Notes: generated by a model from the sequence alone, not told the origin. 64,000 nt of DNA from Curvibacter sp. GWA2_63_95 (GCA_001795455.1 MGPB01000034.1:124001-188000); one strand, 5' to 3'. Numbered from the stretch's first letter, positions 49,912-60,957 are shown. Program-made: numbers and translations.

Positions 49912-51440
49912 CAGTGCGGCTTTACTCCACACCCGCCTTGCGGGCGCAGGGCTTGGCCCTGTGGACCGCCGTGGCCGTGTTGGCCATGGTGGCGCCCTGG
50001 CTCAGCCCGGTGACCTGGGGCCCCAACCCCGAGATGGTGCAACGCCTGCTGTCGGTGGGCTGTGGTGCGGTGCTGCTGGTGGCCTGGGTGGGGTATGGGC
50101 CACGTGTCAGTGCCCGCACGCTGGCCCATACCTTGGCATGGGGCTGGCTGCTGGCCGCGCTGCTAAGTGCGTGCGCCGGCGTGTTGCAGTACTTTGGTGC
50201 CGAGGGGCTGGTGTTTCACGGCTGGATCAGCGCCTCCACGCCGGGGCAGGCCTATGCCAACTTGCGCCAGCGCAACCAGTTTGCATCGCTCACGTCCCTG
50301 GGGCTGGTGGCCCTGCTGTACCTGGCCGCCGAGCACCCGCACCAGGCATCCCGACAACGAGCCCTGCGCTGGCTGGGTGTGGTGCTGGCCATTGCCGTGC
50401 TGGCGCTGGGCAACGCCGCCAGCAGCTCGCGCACAGGCGTGCTGCAATGGCTGGGCCTGTTGGTGCTGGCTTGGATATGGGGACGCCATGGGCGGCGCAG
50501 CATGCGGGGCTGGACCCTGCTGGCAGTGGCCCTGTATTTGCTGGCGGCCTGGGCGCTGCCGCGGGGCCTGGAGACCACGACCGGGCAAGTCGGCACAGGG
50601 GCGCTGCAACGGTTTCAGGAGAGCTCCGGCTGCGGCAGCCGCACCATTTTGTGGAGCAATGTGCTGGAGCTGATTGCCCACCAACCCTGGCGGGGCTGGG
50701 GCTGGGGTGAGCTCAAGTTTGCGCACTTCATCACGCCCTACCAGGGCGAGCGTTTTTGCGAGTTGCTGGACAACGCCCACAACCTGCCGCTGCACCTGGC
50801 GGTGGAGCTGGGTGTGCCGGCCGCGCTGTTGCTGTGTGGCGGCGCGCTGGCAGCGGTGCTGTGGGCCACGCCCTGGCGCGACACCGACCCCGCGCGGCAG
50901 ATGGCCTGGGCGGGATTGGCCACCGTGGTGCTGCACAGCCTGCTGGAGTACCCGCTGTGGTACGGGCCGTTCCAAATGGCCACGTTGTTGTGCCTGTGGC
51001 TGCTGTGGCGCACCCGGCGCGGCGCACCCGCGGCGCCCCGAACAGCGGCCCAGCTGCCGCTGAGCCTGCTGGTTGCCAGCGGCCTGCTGGCTGCAGTGGC
51101 CTATGTGGGCTGGGACTACTGGCGCGTGGGCCAGCTGTTTATGCCACCCACGCACCGGGCGCAGGCCTACCGCGAGGACACCCTGACCAAGGCTGAAACC
51201 TCCTGGCTGTTCCGCGACATGGTGCGCTTTGCCCGCGTGACCACCACCAGCCCCACCCCCGACAATGCCGCGGCGCTGTATGCCGACGCCCTGCAGGCGC
51301 TGCACTATTCGCCCGAACCCCGGGTGATTGGCGCGCTGCTGGAAAGCGCACGCCTGCTGGGGCAGGAGACGTCGACCACCGAACACATCCACCGCCAATG
51401 GCAGACCGTGTACGGGCAGCCACCCACAGACGCCCCTTAA
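49908..51440 (+). CDS. PglL/O-antigen-ligase-like O-oligosaccharyltransferase
   Basis: A 510-residue inner-membrane protein with about 11-12 transmembrane helices. The Wzy_C-type signature region contains YANLRQRNQFASLTSLGLV and LLDNAHNLPLHLAVELGVPA, as in PglL/TfpO pilin glycosylases. A periplasmic C-terminal stretch (about 430-510) follows. The gene starts in a GTGA overlap with the upstream exported-protein gene. PglL enzymes move lipid-linked glycans onto Ser/Thr of pilins and other periplasmic proteins. A dispersed repeat follows the stop. Confidence 0.85.
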   Translation: MTVRLYSTPALRAQGLALWTAVAVLAMVAPWLSPVTWGPNPEMVQRLLSVGCGAVLLVAWVGYGPRVSARTLAHTLAWGWLLAALLSACAGVLQYFGAEGLVFHGWISASTPGQAYANLRQRNQFASLTSLGLVALLYLAAEHPHQASRQRALRWLGVVLAIAVLALGNAASSSRTGVLQWLGLLVLAWIWGRHGRRSMRGWTLLAVALYLLAAWALPRGLETTTGQVGTGALQRFQESSGCGSRTILWSNVLELIAHQPWRGWGWGELKFAHFITPYQGERFCELLDNAHNLPLHLAVELGVPAALLLCGGALAAVLWATPWRDTDPARQMAWAGLATVVLHSLLEYPLWYGPFQMATLLCLWLLWRTRRGAPAAPRTAAQLPLSLLVASGLLAAVAYVGWDYWRVGQLFMPPTHRAQAYREDTLTKAETSWLFRDMVRFARVTTTSPTPDNAAALYADALQALHYSPEPRVIGALLESARLLGQETSTTEHIHRQWQTVYGQPPTDAP

Positions 51441-51443
51441 TTT

Positions 51444-51506
51444 GCTATTAATTCAGTAGCTGTTCGCGCAATATCCACGGACCCTAGAGGCCATTTTGAT
51501 ACTCAA
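51444..51506 (+). repeat. Dispersed repeat copy between the PglL-type gene and rarD
   Basis: Reads GCTATTAATTCAGTAGCTG, GCGCAATATCCACGGACCC, TAGAGGCCATTTTGATACTC. Its tail contains the TGA stop of the convergent rarD gene. Confidence 0.85.
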
Positions 51507-52372
51507 GTGCGGCGGCTGTTCCACCAGCCCTCCAGGCTGTAGACCCCCAGCGCCGCCCAGATCAGCCCAAAGCCCAGGGCACGCACGGGTTCAAACGCCT
51601 CGCCGTACAGCCACACCCCGATGAGCAGCTGCAGCGTGGGCGAGATGTACTGCAGGATGCCCATGGTGGACATGCTGACGCGCCGCGCGCCCGCCGCAAA
51701 CAGCAGCAGCGGGATGGCGGTGAGCGGCCCGCCCAGCAACAGCCAGCCGATGGTGGCGGTGTCTGCCTGCACCAGTGCACCCTGCCCCTGCCAGCCCCAC
51801 CACAGCAGGCAGCCCGCGGCCACGGGACTGAGCACCAGGGTTTCCAGCGTCAGGCCTTCCAGCGCGCCCAGGGTACCCACCTTGCGCAGCAGGCCGTAAA
51901 AACCAAAGGTGATGGCCAGCACCAGCGCCACCCAGGGCAAGCGCCCGGCCTGCACCGTGAGCCACAACACACCGGCTGCGGCCACCGCCACGGCCAGCCA
52001 CTGGCCACGGCGCGGGCGCTCGTGCAAAAACACAAACCCCAGCGCCACATTGACCAGCGGCAGGATGAAGTAGCCCAGGCTGGCGTCCAGCACATGGCCG
52101 TTTTGCACGGCCCACACATAGGTACACCAGTTGACGGCCAGCAGCGCGGCCGAGAGCACAAAGGCGCCCAGCACACGCGGCGAGCGCAGCGCCGTGCCCA
52201 GCCAGGCCCAGTGCTTGCGCACCGCCAACACACCGAGCAAAAACACCAGCGACCAGACGGTACGGTGCATCACCACCTCGAAAGCGTTGACCGAGGCCAG
52301 CTGCTTGAAAAAAATGGGGAACAGGCCCCAGGCCGTGTAGGCCAGGGCCGCGTACAGAACGCCAGCGTGCAT
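51503..52372 (-). CDS. rarD: RarD-type EamA transporter
   Basis: A 289-residue inner-membrane protein with about ten transmembrane helices in two EamA repeats. The N-terminal GVLYAALAYTAWGLFPIFFK, VVMHRTVWSLVFLLGVL and LLAVNWCTYVWAVQNGHVLD, and the later GILQYISPTLQLLIGVWLYGE, are hallmark RarD segments. ATG 52372 is chosen; the longer frame has no RarD-like sequence. The substrate is unknown; chloramphenicol sensitivity was linked to a relative. Confidence 0.92.
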   Translation of the reverse strand: MHAGVLYAALAYTAWGLFPIFFKQLASVNAFEVVMHRTVWSLVFLLGVLAVRKHWAWLGTALRSPRVLGAFVLSAALLAVNWCTYVWAVQNGHVLDASLGYFILPLVNVALGFVFLHERPRRGQWLAVAVAAAGVLWLTVQAGRLPWVALVLAITFGFYGLLRKVGTLGALEGLTLETLVLSPVAAGCLLWWGWQGQGALVQADTATIGWLLLGGPLTAIPLLLFAAGARRVSMSTMGILQYISPTLQLLIGVWLYGEAFEPVRALGFGLIWAALGVYSLEGWWNSRRT

Positions 52373-52431
52373 GGAGAGAGGATGGGTGGAACGGGGAAGC
52401 CAAGAGCTTACCCGCCCCACGCGGCGCGGGC

Positions 52432-53295
52432 TCAGGCCGGGGTTTTGCGGCGCAGCACCAGGAAACCAAATGCCGTGGCGGTGAGGTACATGCTGACCGA
52501 GTAAATGGCCGCCGGCAAGGCGAGCTGGAAGTTGGCCAGGACCGACAGCGCCACATAGATCGCCAGGGTGGAGTTGTGGATGCCGATCTCGAAACTCACG
52601 GCGGTGGCCACGGCCTTGTCGAGCCCGGCCCAGCGGGCCAGGTAGTAGCCCGAGAACAAGCTCAGCAGGTTGAAGGCCAGCACCACCGGCCCCAGGCTGC
52701 TGAAAGATTCGGTCAGCGCCGTCCATTCCTTGGCGATGGCGATGATGGAGAAGGTGGCCAGCACCAGGGCGCTGAAGGCCTTCATGGGCTGGCCCATGCG
52801 CTGGGCAAAGGCCGGACGCTGGCGGCTGACCACCATGCCAATGGCCACGGGCACCAGGATCACCCCCACCACCTCGAACACCTTGCCAAACTGCAGCGGC
52901 ACCACCTGGCCGGTCTGCACAAAGGTGGCAATCGCCCAGTTGGCAATCAGCGGCAGGCTGATGATGGAGAGCACGGTGTTGATGGCGGTGAGCGAGATGT
53001 TCATGGCCACATTGCCGCCAAACAAATGGCTGAACAGGTTGGCCGACACCCCACCGGGCGAGGCCGCCAGCAGCATCAGGCCCACGGCATACACCGGCTC
53101 CACGCGCATGACCACGATGAGCAGGTAGGCCACACCGGGCAACAAAAACATCTGGATGGCCAGGGCCAGGGCCACGGCCTTGGGGTTCTCGCGCAGACGG
53201 CCGAAGTCACCCAGCGAGAGGGACAGGCCCAGGCCAAACATGACCAGGGCCAGCGCGATCAGCAACAGCGCGGGCAGCGCCGCAGTAAAGCTCAT
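52432..53295 (-). CDS. Bile acid:sodium symporter family transporter
   Basis: A 287-residue inner-membrane transporter of the BASS/SBF family with about nine to ten helices. Landmarks are GLSLSLGDFGRL, LLAASPGGVSANLFSHLFGG (the conserved crossover region with Asn) and FEIGIHNSTLAIYVALSVL. Family members move bile acids, pantoate or other organic anions with sodium. It begins in an ATGA overlap with the Mpo1-like gene. Confidence 0.9.
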   Translation of the reverse strand: MSFTAALPALLLIALALVMFGLGLSLSLGDFGRLRENPKAVALALAIQMFLLPGVAYLLIVVMRVEPVYAVGLMLLAASPGGVSANLFSHLFGGNVAMNISLTAINTVLSIISLPLIANWAIATFVQTGQVVPLQFGKVFEVVGVILVPVAIGMVVSRQRPAFAQRMGQPMKAFSALVLATFSIIAIAKEWTALTESFSSLGPVVLAFNLLSLFSGYYLARWAGLDKAVATAVSFEIGIHNSTLAIYVALSVLANFQLALPAAIYSVSMYLTATAFGFLVLRRKTPA

Positions 53296-53813
53296 GCCGC
53301 CACACCGGCGGGGGCCGGCACGGAGCCCAGGCGGCGGCGGATTTCGTCACGCACGTCGGTGCGCATGTTGAAGTGGAAGGCGGTCTCGGCCACCAGGAAC
53401 AGCGGGCCCACCAGCAAGCCCACCAAATCGTCCACAAACGCGGGCTTTTTGCCTTCGTAGTAGTGGCCCAAAAACTGGATCGCCCAGCCCAGCACAAACA
53501 GGCCGATGCCCCAGCCCAGCCAGACGCTGGTGCTTTGGGCCGCAAACCACTGGCTGGCGGCCAGCGAGTCGGCTAGCAGCATGGCCATGGCGATGCCAAA
53601 GCGCGCATCCAGCCGTGCGTAGAACCAGGCGGAGCCCAGCGCCACCAACACGGCGGGGCTGAGCAGCAGCGCACCCATCTGCCACTGCGGGCGCGACAAC
53701 AAAATGGTGACGGCCAGCACAATCATGGGGATGCCCACAAAGTGGGTGGCGACGTTGCGGCTGTCCTGGTGGTAGGCCGCGTACTGCGTGAGGTGGTCGG
53801 TCAGGGTTTTCAT
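53292..53813 (-). CDS. Mpo1/DUF962 family protein
   Basis: A 173-residue membrane protein with about four hydrophobic segments. It carries the family pattern TQYAAYHQDSRNVATHFVGI (two His), IQFLGHYYEGKKPAFVDDLV and LLVGPLFLVAE. The yeast homologue Mpo1 is an Fe-dependent dioxygenase acting on 2-hydroxy fatty acids; its metal-ligand His residues appear conserved here. ATG 53813 is chosen as the start of that domain. It is co-transcribed with the symporter gene. Confidence 0.87.
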   Translation of the reverse strand: MKTLTDHLTQYAAYHQDSRNVATHFVGIPMIVLAVTILLSRPQWQMGALLLSPAVLVALGSAWFYARLDARFGIAMAMLLADSLAASQWFAAQSTSVWLGWGIGLFVLGWAIQFLGHYYEGKKPAFVDDLVGLLVGPLFLVAETAFHFNMRTDVRDEIRRRLGSVPAPAGVAA

Positions 53814-53933
53814 GGCGGTCTCCTGCATGCTTCTGGATTGACGAAGCGCAATCATGGGCTTAGCCTCGGGCTTGCGTCTGTCGGGTAGCCGACACATGGC
53901 GCGTCATCCGTACAAACCACTAGGCCCCCCGCC

Positions 53934-54638
53934 ATGCCCGACCCGTCCCGCTATTTGCCCGTGCTGCACTCAGGCCGCTGGTTTGCCCAACTGCCCGCCG
54001 CGTTTGCGCAGGCCCTGCTGCAGATGGCCAAGGTGCGCACCTTGCAAACCGGCGACGCCCTGTTTCTGCGCGACAGTGCACCCTGCGGGCTGTATGCGCT
54101 GGTGAGCGGCGCCATCCGCATCTCGGGCCAGAGTGGGCAGCGCAACGATGCACGCGAGGCGCTGCTGGTGGTGCTGACACCGCCGCAGTGGTTCGGGGAG
54201 ATTTCGGTGTTCGACGGTTCGGCACGCACCCACCACGCCCACGCGGCCGAGCCCAGCACGGTGCTGCAGGTGCCGCATGAGGAGTTGCTGGCCTGGCTGC
54301 AGGCCCACCCCCAGCACTGGCGCGATCTGGCTGTGCTGATGGCCGACAAGCTGCGCATGGCCTTTGTGAGCATGGAAGAGCAGACCGTGCTGAGTGCGCC
54401 CTTGCGCCTGGCGCGCCGCCTGGTGGGCATGGCCCAGGGCTACGGCCAGCGCACCGAAGACGGCAGCTCCCGGCGCGTGCTGGCCATCACCCAAGAAGAG
54501 CTGGCGCTGATGATTGGTGTCTCGCGCCAGACGACCAACCAGATCCTCAATGCCCTCAAGGCGCAACACATCGTGCGCATCCAGCGCGGCGAGCTGGAGA
54601 TTCTGGACCTGCCGGCACTGCGTGCGCTGTGCCAGTAA
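53934..54638 (+). CDS. Crp/Fnr family transcriptional regulator
   Basis: A 234-residue regulator. The cNMP-binding-like beta-barrel (about 15-135) has GDALFLRDSAPCGLYALVSG and PPQWFGEISVFDGSARTHHA. A dimer helix follows, then a Crp-type winged HTH (about 150-225) with ITQEELALMIGVSRQTTNQI and LKAQHIVRIQRGELEILD. No N-terminal Cys cluster for an iron-sulfur centre is present, so it is not an FNR oxygen sensor. The ligand is unknown. Confidence 0.9.
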   Translation: MPDPSRYLPVLHSGRWFAQLPAAFAQALLQMAKVRTLQTGDALFLRDSAPCGLYALVSGAIRISGQSGQRNDAREALLVVLTPPQWFGEISVFDGSARTHHAHAAEPSTVLQVPHEELLAWLQAHPQHWRDLAVLMADKLRMAFVSMEEQTVLSAPLRLARRLVGMAQGYGQRTEDGSSRRVLAITQEELALMIGVSRQTTNQILNALKAQHIVRIQRGELEILDLPALRALCQ

Positions 54639-54645
54639 CCAGGGC

Positions 54646-55470
54646 CTAGTCCCAGCGCGGTGCCAGTCCCTCGGGGTTGACCAACCGATCCCCACGGTCC
54701 AGGGCGGCGATGGCGGCCATCTCGGCATCGCTCAGCCGCAGTTGCTGCGCTTGCAGGTTGCTTGCCAAATGGGCGCGCTGGGTCGATGAAGGGATCACCG
54801 CGTAGCCGAGCTGCATGGCCCAGGCCAACGCCACCTGGGCGGTGGTGGCGCCATGGTCGTGCGCAATTTGCACCAACACCGGGTCTTGCAACACCTTGCC
54901 GTAGGCCAGTGTCATGTAGGACGTGGTGGGAATGCCGTGGCGCTGCGCAAACGCCACCACCGTGCGGTTTTGCAGATAGGGGCTGAGCTCGATCTGGTGG
55001 GTGGCGATCTGCGCGGCGCCGACCGCCGTGATGGCCTCTTGCAGGAGCGCGGTGTTGAAGTTGGAGACGCCGATGTGGCGCGTGAGGCCTTGTGCCTTGG
55101 CTTGCAGCAGCGCCTCCAGTGTCTCGGCCAGCGGCACCGCGCCGCCCGGCGAGGGCCAGTGGATCAGCGTGAGGTCCACCTGCCCGGTGCGCAGGCGCGC
55201 CAGGCTCTCGCGCAGGCTGGGGATCACACGGTCGCCGGCCAGGTGCTCGGTCCAGATCTTGGTGGTGAGGAACAGTTCGCTGCGCGGCACACCGCTGTCG
55301 GCAATGGCCTGGCCGACCGCGGCTTCGTTGCCGTAGATCTGCGCGGTGTCGATAAGGCGGTAACCCAACTCCAGCGCGTTGCGCACGGAGTCGATCACCA
55401 CCTGGCCTTGCAGGCGGAAGGTGCCCAGGCCGAAGGCCGGGATGGGAGAGGCAGAAGGGATTGCGATCAT
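54646..55470 (-). CDS. dkgB: Aldo/keto reductase, 2,5-didehydrogluconate reductase DkgB-like
   Basis: A 274-residue NADPH-dependent aldo/keto reductase. The catalytic Asp and Tyr are in [12 protein letters not shown], the Lys is in [10 protein letters not shown] and the His in [11 protein letters not shown]. The cofactor-binding end has [20 protein letters not shown] 55470 begins the barrel. It is convergent with the Crp/Fnr gene and lies 31 nt after the MFS gene, so it is probably co-transcribed with that transporter under the LysR regulator. Confidence 0.91.
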   Translation of the reverse strand: MIAIPSASPIPAFGLGTFRLQGQVVIDSVRNALELGYRLIDTAQIYGNEAAVGQAIADSGVPRSELFLTTKIWTEHLAGDRVIPSLRESLARLRTGQVDLTLIHWPSPGGAVPLAETLEALLQAKAQGLTRHIGVSNFNTALLQEAITAVGAAQIATHQIELSPYLQNRTVVAFAQRHGIPTTSYMTLAYGKVLQDPVLVQIAHDHGATTAQVALAWAMQLGYAVIPSSTQRAHLASNLQAQQLRLSDAEMAAIAALDRGDRLVNPEGLAPRWD

Positions 55471-55501
55471 GGAGAGCTTTCTTTCAGACAGGGGAGAGAC
55501 A

Positions 55502-56704
55502 TCAATGCGCGGTGGCGCGCTGGGGCGACAGGGTGGGGGCCGGCATGCGGGCGCGGCGGTCCAGGCGGCCGCTCCAGAAGGTGAGCGCCAGGGCACCGAG
55601 CACCACGACGGCGCCTATCCATGGCGTGTGCATCAGGCCCATGTGCGTGACCACCAGGCCACCGGCCCAGGCGGCAAACGCAATGCCCACATTGAAGGCG
55701 GCGATGTTCAGGCCCGAGGCCACGTCCACCGCGTCGGGCGTGTGGCGCTCGGCCTGGCGCACCACATCGAGCTGCAGCGCCGGCACATTGCCAAAGGCCA
55801 CGGCCCCCCACAGCAGCACGGTGGCCACCGCCAGCCAAGGGTGCGGCGCGGTGAACTGGAACAGCAGCAGCACGGCGGCCAGCAGCGCAAAGATCAGCTT
55901 GAGCGCAGCCACCGGCCCGCGCGTGTCGGCCAGCTTGCCGCCCCAGAGGTTGCCCACCGCCACCGACACGCCGTACACCAGCATCACCCAGCCCACCGCG
56001 CTGGCGCCAAAGCCCGACTGCTGCAGGATGGGCGCGAGAAAGGTGAACGGAATGAAGGAGCCGCCGTAGCCCACGGCCGTGGTGGCATAGACCAGCAGCA
56101 GGCGCGGCTGGGCCAGCACCTTGAGCTGCTGCGCCAGCGAGGCCGGTGGCGTGTGCGCAATGGCACTCGGCACAAAGAAGAAGCTCACCACAAAGGCCAA
56201 CGCGCCCAGGGCGGAGACGGCCAGAAAGGTCTCGCGCCAGCCGAAGTGCTGGCCGATGAAGGTGCCCAGCGGCACACCGGTGACCAGCGCCACGGTCAGG
56301 CCGGTGAACATGATGGCGATCGCGCTGGCGGCTTTTTCCTTGGGCACCAGGCCGGTGGCGATGGTGGAGCCGATAGAGAAGAACACACCGTGGGCCAGCC
56401 CCGTGAGGATGCGGGCGGCCACCAGCGTGTTGTAGCCCGGCGCCTGCCAGGCCAGCAGATTGCCCAGTGTGAACAGGGCCATGAGGCCCAGCAGCAAGGC
56501 CTTGCGCGGCAGCTTGCCGGTCAGGGCCGTGAGCACGGGCGCGCCAAAGGCCACGCCGAGTGCGTACAGGCTGACCAGCAGGCCGGCCGAGGGAAGGGTG
56601 ATCTGCAAATCGGCCGCCACCGTGGGCAGCAGGCCCACGATGACGAACTCCGTGGTTCCGATGGCAAAGGCGCTGATGGTCAGCGCGAGAAGGGCAATGG
56701 GCAT
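55502..56704 (-). CDS. MFS transporter (AraJ/YdhP-like, DHA1 family)
   Basis: A 400-residue inner-membrane efflux protein with 12 transmembrane helices. The start [20 protein letters not shown] and [20 protein letters not shown] are typical of the AraJ/PbuE group, followed by the motif [23 protein letters not shown] 56704 is preferred to an in-frame GTG/ATG at 56731. It is divergent from a LysR regulator gene and followed by dkgB. The substrate may be a sugar or a small aromatic drug. Confidence 0.9.
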   Translation of the reverse strand: MPIALLALTISAFAIGTTEFVIVGLLPTVAADLQITLPSAGLLVSLYALGVAFGAPVLTALTGKLPRKALLLGLMALFTLGNLLAWQAPGYNTLVAARILTGLAHGVFFSIGSTIATGLVPKEKAASAIAIMFTGLTVALVTGVPLGTFIGQHFGWRETFLAVSALGALAFVVSFFFVPSAIAHTPPASLAQQLKVLAQPRLLLVYATTAVGYGGSFIPFTFLAPILQQSGFGASAVGWVMLVYGVSVAVGNLWGGKLADTRGPVAALKLIFALLAAVLLLFQFTAPHPWLAVATVLLWGAVAFGNVPALQLDVVRQAERHTPDAVDVASGLNIAAFNVGIAFAAWAGGLVVTHMGLMHTPWIGAVVVLGALALTFWSGRLDRRARMPAPTLSPQRATAH

Positions 56705-56790
56705 GAAGGGCTCCGGCAATCGAGTGAACAAGAGCGCCGGAGTGTGCGTGCTTTACCTTTGCAGAAAAAGCCTCTTGTCGGCAGAATACT

Positions 56791-56807
56791 GTTGACTTCA
56801 ATTCAAC
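56791..56807. promoter_or_regulatory. LysR-type binding site between the MFS and LysR genes
   Basis: GTTGA (56791-56795) and TCAAC (56803-56807) form a symmetric T-N11-A motif, GTTGACTTCAATTCAAC. It is 12 nt upstream of the LysR start and 87 nt upstream of the MFS start, as expected for an autoregulated divergent promoter. Confidence 0.5.
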
Positions 56808-56818
56808 AATACAAACCC

Positions 56819-57703
56819 ATGAAAACCACGCTTGAAGAACTGCTGGCCTTTCGCGCCGTGGTGGACACGGGCTCCATCACCGCAGCGGCCGAGCAGCTGG
56901 TGCAGACCGTCTCGGGCATCAGCCGCGCTTTGAGCCGGCTGGAGAAAAAACTGGGCACCACCCTGCTGCGCCGCACCACACGCCGGCTGGAACTGACCGA
57001 GGAAGGCCAGGCCTTTCTGGCGCGCACACGCGCCATCCTCGACGCCATAGACGCGGCCGAGGAAGAGATGGCCGCACGCCGCGAAGCGCCCAGCGGGCTG
57101 TTGCGCGTCAACGCGGCCTCGCCCTTCATGCTGCATGCCGTGGTGCCGCTGGTGGCCGAGTTCTACCAGCGCTATCCGGCCATTCACCTGGAGCTCAACA
57201 CCGACGACCTGAACGTGGACCTGCTGGCCCAGCGCACCGACATTGCCATCCGCATCGGCACGCTGCGCGACTCCACGCTGCATGCGCGCCCGCTGTGCAG
57301 CAGCCGCCTGCGCGTGCTGGCCAGCCCGGTCTACCTGGCGCAGCACGGCAAGCCCAAACGCGTGGCCGACCTCTCGCAGCATGCGCTGATCGGCAACAGC
57401 CAGGTGCCTTCGCTCAACGACTGGCCGCTGCGCGGCCCGCAGGGCGACCACTACCGCGCCACACTGGCCTTCAGCGCGTCCAGCGGCGAGACCATGCGCC
57501 AGCTCGCGCTGGCCGGTCTGGGCATCGTCTGTCTGGCCGACTTCATGACCGAGACCGACCGCAAGCAGGGCGACCTGGTGCAACTGTTTCTGCGCGACAC
57601 CGTGGACGTGCGCCAGCCCATCAACGCGGTGTACTACCGCAACACGGCGCTCTCGGCACGCATCACGGCGTTTCTGGATTTTCTGGCGGCGCGGCTGCAA
57701 TAA
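56819..57703 (+). CDS. LysR-family transcriptional regulator
   Basis: A 294-residue regulator. The N-terminal HTH has LLAFRAVVDTGSITAAAEQL and SRALSRLEKKLGTTLLRRTT. The substrate-binding domain (about 90-290) has LRVNAASPFMLHAVVPLVAE and TDIAIRIGTLRDSTLHAR. The start ATG 56819 is clear because the long frame upstream is antisense to the MFS gene. It probably controls the divergent MFS-dkgB unit. A strong terminator follows its stop. Confidence 0.93.
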   Translation: MKTTLEELLAFRAVVDTGSITAAAEQLVQTVSGISRALSRLEKKLGTTLLRRTTRRLELTEEGQAFLARTRAILDAIDAAEEEMAARREAPSGLLRVNAASPFMLHAVVPLVAEFYQRYPAIHLELNTDDLNVDLLAQRTDIAIRIGTLRDSTLHARPLCSSRLRVLASPVYLAQHGKPKRVADLSQHALIGNSQVPSLNDWPLRGPQGDHYRATLAFSASSGETMRQLALAGLGIVCLADFMTETDRKQGDLVQLFLRDTVDVRQPINAVYYRNTALSARITAFLDFLAARLQ

Positions 57704-57729
57704 AAAACGCGCCCGAAGGCGCGTTTTTT
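57702..57729. terminator. Bidirectional intrinsic terminator between the LysR gene and gap
   Basis: AAAAAACGCGCC, loop CGAA, GGCGCGTTTTTT: a perfect 12-bp inverted repeat with an A-run and a T-run. It serves the LysR gene on the plus strand and gap on the minus strand. Confidence 0.9.
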
Positions 57730-57749
57730 ATTGGGCATGGGGGTCTTAA

Positions 57750-58760
<1,011 letters not shown>

Positions 58761-58794
58761 TCAATTAAAAAATCGTAGGACACAGAAACCAGAA

Positions 58795-60870
58795 TTACTT
58801 GCGGGCCAGTGCGGTCTGCACGGTGTCGGCCACGTTCTCGGCCGTGAAGCCGAAGTGCTTGAACAGCACCGGTGCGGGGGCGGACTCACCGTAGGTGTCC
58901 AAGCCGACCACGGCTGCGGTGCCGTACTTCCACCAGCCGCTGGTGGAGCCCATTTCCACCGCAATGCGGGGCACACCGGCCGGCAGCACGCTGGACTTGT
59001 ACTCGGCGCTTTGCAGGTCGAAGGTGGTGGTGGATGGCATGGAGACCACACGCACGGCGATCTTGCGCTCAGCCAGCAGTTTTTGGGCGGCGATGGCCAG
59101 TTGCACTTCGGAGCCAGTGGCGATGATCACGGCCTGGGCCTTCTTCTTGATACCGGCGTCGGCAGGTTCGGCCAGCACATAGGCACCCTTGCTGATGGCG
59201 TCCAGACCCGAGGCGTCGGGCGCCACGGCGGAGTCGCCCTTGGCGATGTAGGCAATGTTCTGGCGGCTCAAGAGCAATGCTGTGGGCTTGGCTTTGTTTT
59301 GCAAAGCAACCGTCCATGCCACGGCGGTTTCAGCCGTATCGGCGGGACGCCACACATCCAGGTTGGGGATCAGGCGCAGGCTGGCAGCGTGCTCGATGGA
59401 CTGGTGGGTGGGGCCGTCTTCGCCCAGACCGATGGAGTCGTGGGTGAACACGTGCACCACGCGCAGCTTCATCAGGGCGGCCATACGGATGGCGTTGCGG
59501 CTGTAGTCGCTGAAGGTCAGGAAGGTGCCGCCGTAGGGGATGAAACCACCGTGCAAGGCCACGCCGTTCATGATGGCGGCCATGCCGAATTCGCGCACGC
59601 CGTAGTTGATGTGGCGGCCGCCCTGGCCGGCTTCGTTGGTCACCACGTCACCCGTCATGGCGTCAAAACGCAGGTTGGGCGTGCTCTTGGTGTTGGTGAG
59701 GTTGGAACCGGTCAGGTCGGCCGAGCCACCCAGCAGCTCGGGCAGCGCAGCGGTGAAGGATTCCAGAGCCAACTGGCTGGCCTTGCGGCTGGCCACGGTT
59801 TCGCCCTTTTGGTGGGCCGCGATGACGGTGTCCACGGCGGTCTGCACAAAGTTCTTGGGCAGGTCGCCCTTCATGCGGCGCACGAATTCTTTGGCCAGCT
59901 CGGGGAAGGCGGCTTTGTAGGCGGCGAACGTGTCGTTCCAGGCAGCCTCGGCGGCCTTGCCCTTTTCCTTGGCGTCCCAGTCTGCATAGACTTCCTTGGG
60001 GATAACAAAAGGTGCGTGGCTCCAGCCGATGGCTTCACGCGTGAGCTTGATTTCTTCGGCGCCCAGAGGCTCGCCGTGGGCCTTGGAGGTGTTGGCGCGG
60101 TTGGGGCTGCCCTTGCCGATATGGGTCTTGCTGATGATCAGGGTGGGGCGGTTGTCGGTGCTGGCCTTGGCTTGTGCAATGGCAGCAGACACGGCGGAGG
60201 CGTCGTGGCCGTCCACCGGGCCGATCACGTTCCAGCCGTAGGCGACAAAACGCTGGGCCGTGTTGTCGATGAACCAAGGCGCCACCTGGCCGTCGATGGA
60301 GATACCGTTGTCGTCGTACAGGGCAATCAGCTTGCCCAGCTTCCAGGCGCCGGCCAGGGCGGCGGCTTCGTGGCTGATGCCTTCCATCAGGCAACCGTCA
60401 CCCATGAACACATAGGTGTGGTGGTCCACGATGGCGTGGCCTTCGCGGTTGAACTCTTTGGCCAGCAGCTTTTCAGCCAAGGCAAAGCCCACGGCATTGG
60501 TGATGCCCTGGCCCAAGGGGCCGGTGGTGGTTTCCACGCCGGGGGTGATGCCGAATTCGGGGTGGCCCGCGGTCTTGCTGTGCAACTGGCGGAAGTTCTT
60601 CAACTCGGCGATGGGCAGCTTGTAGCCGGTCAGGTGCAACAGTGCGTAGATCAGCATCGAGCCGTGGCCGTTGGACAGGATGAAACGGTCGCGGTTGGCC
60701 CATTGGGGGTTGCTGGGGTTGTGGCGCAGGTGCTCGCCCCACAAAGCCACTGCCATGTCGGCCATGCCCATGGGGGCGCCGGGGTGGCCGGAGTTGGCTT
60801 GTTGCACAGCGTCCATGGACAGTGCGCGGATGGCATTTGCCATGTCTTGGGTATTGGGGGTGGGGGCCAT
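58795..60870 (-). CDS. tkt: Transketolase
   Basis: A 691-residue thiamine-diphosphate enzyme of the pentose phosphate (and, in autotrophs, Calvin) pathway. Visible are the N-terminal [20 protein letters not shown], the ThDP motif GDGCLMEG with the later [25 protein letters not shown] in the pyrimidine domain, and a C-terminal domain ending [14 protein letters not shown] 60870 has GGAG 9 nt upstream and matches the family N-terminus; the longer frame upstream is not homologous. It heads a tkt-gap operon, divergent from an OYE-like gene. Confidence 0.96.
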   Translation of the reverse strand: MAPTPNTQDMANAIRALSMDAVQQANSGHPGAPMGMADMAVALWGEHLRHNPSNPQWANRDRFILSNGHGSMLIYALLHLTGYKLPIAELKNFRQLHSKTAGHPEFGITPGVETTTGPLGQGITNAVGFALAEKLLAKEFNREGHAIVDHHTYVFMGDGCLMEGISHEAAALAGAWKLGKLIALYDDNGISIDGQVAPWFIDNTAQRFVAYGWNVIGPVDGHDASAVSAAIAQAKASTDNRPTLIISKTHIGKGSPNRANTSKAHGEPLGAEEIKLTREAIGWSHAPFVIPKEVYADWDAKEKGKAAEAAWNDTFAAYKAAFPELAKEFVRRMKGDLPKNFVQTAVDTVIAAHQKGETVASRKASQLALESFTAALPELLGGSADLTGSNLTNTKSTPNLRFDAMTGDVVTNEAGQGGRHINYGVREFGMAAIMNGVALHGGFIPYGGTFLTFSDYSRNAIRMAALMKLRVVHVFTHDSIGLGEDGPTHQSIEHAASLRLIPNLDVWRPADTAETAVAWTVALQNKAKPTALLLSRQNIAYIAKGDSAVAPDASGLDAISKGAYVLAEPADAGIKKKAQAVIIATGSEVQLAIAAQKLLAERKIAVRVVSMPSTTTFDLQSAEYKSSVLPAGVPRIAVEMGSTSGWWKYGTAAVVGLDTYGESAPAPVLFKHFGFTAENVADTVQTALARK

Positions 60871-60957
60871 TGAGGGCAACTCCGGGGTAAGGTTGGAAAA
60901 CGGTGGGAAGGGTGAAACTCCCCCGATTTTACCGGGCCGCGCCAAAGGGACGTTACA

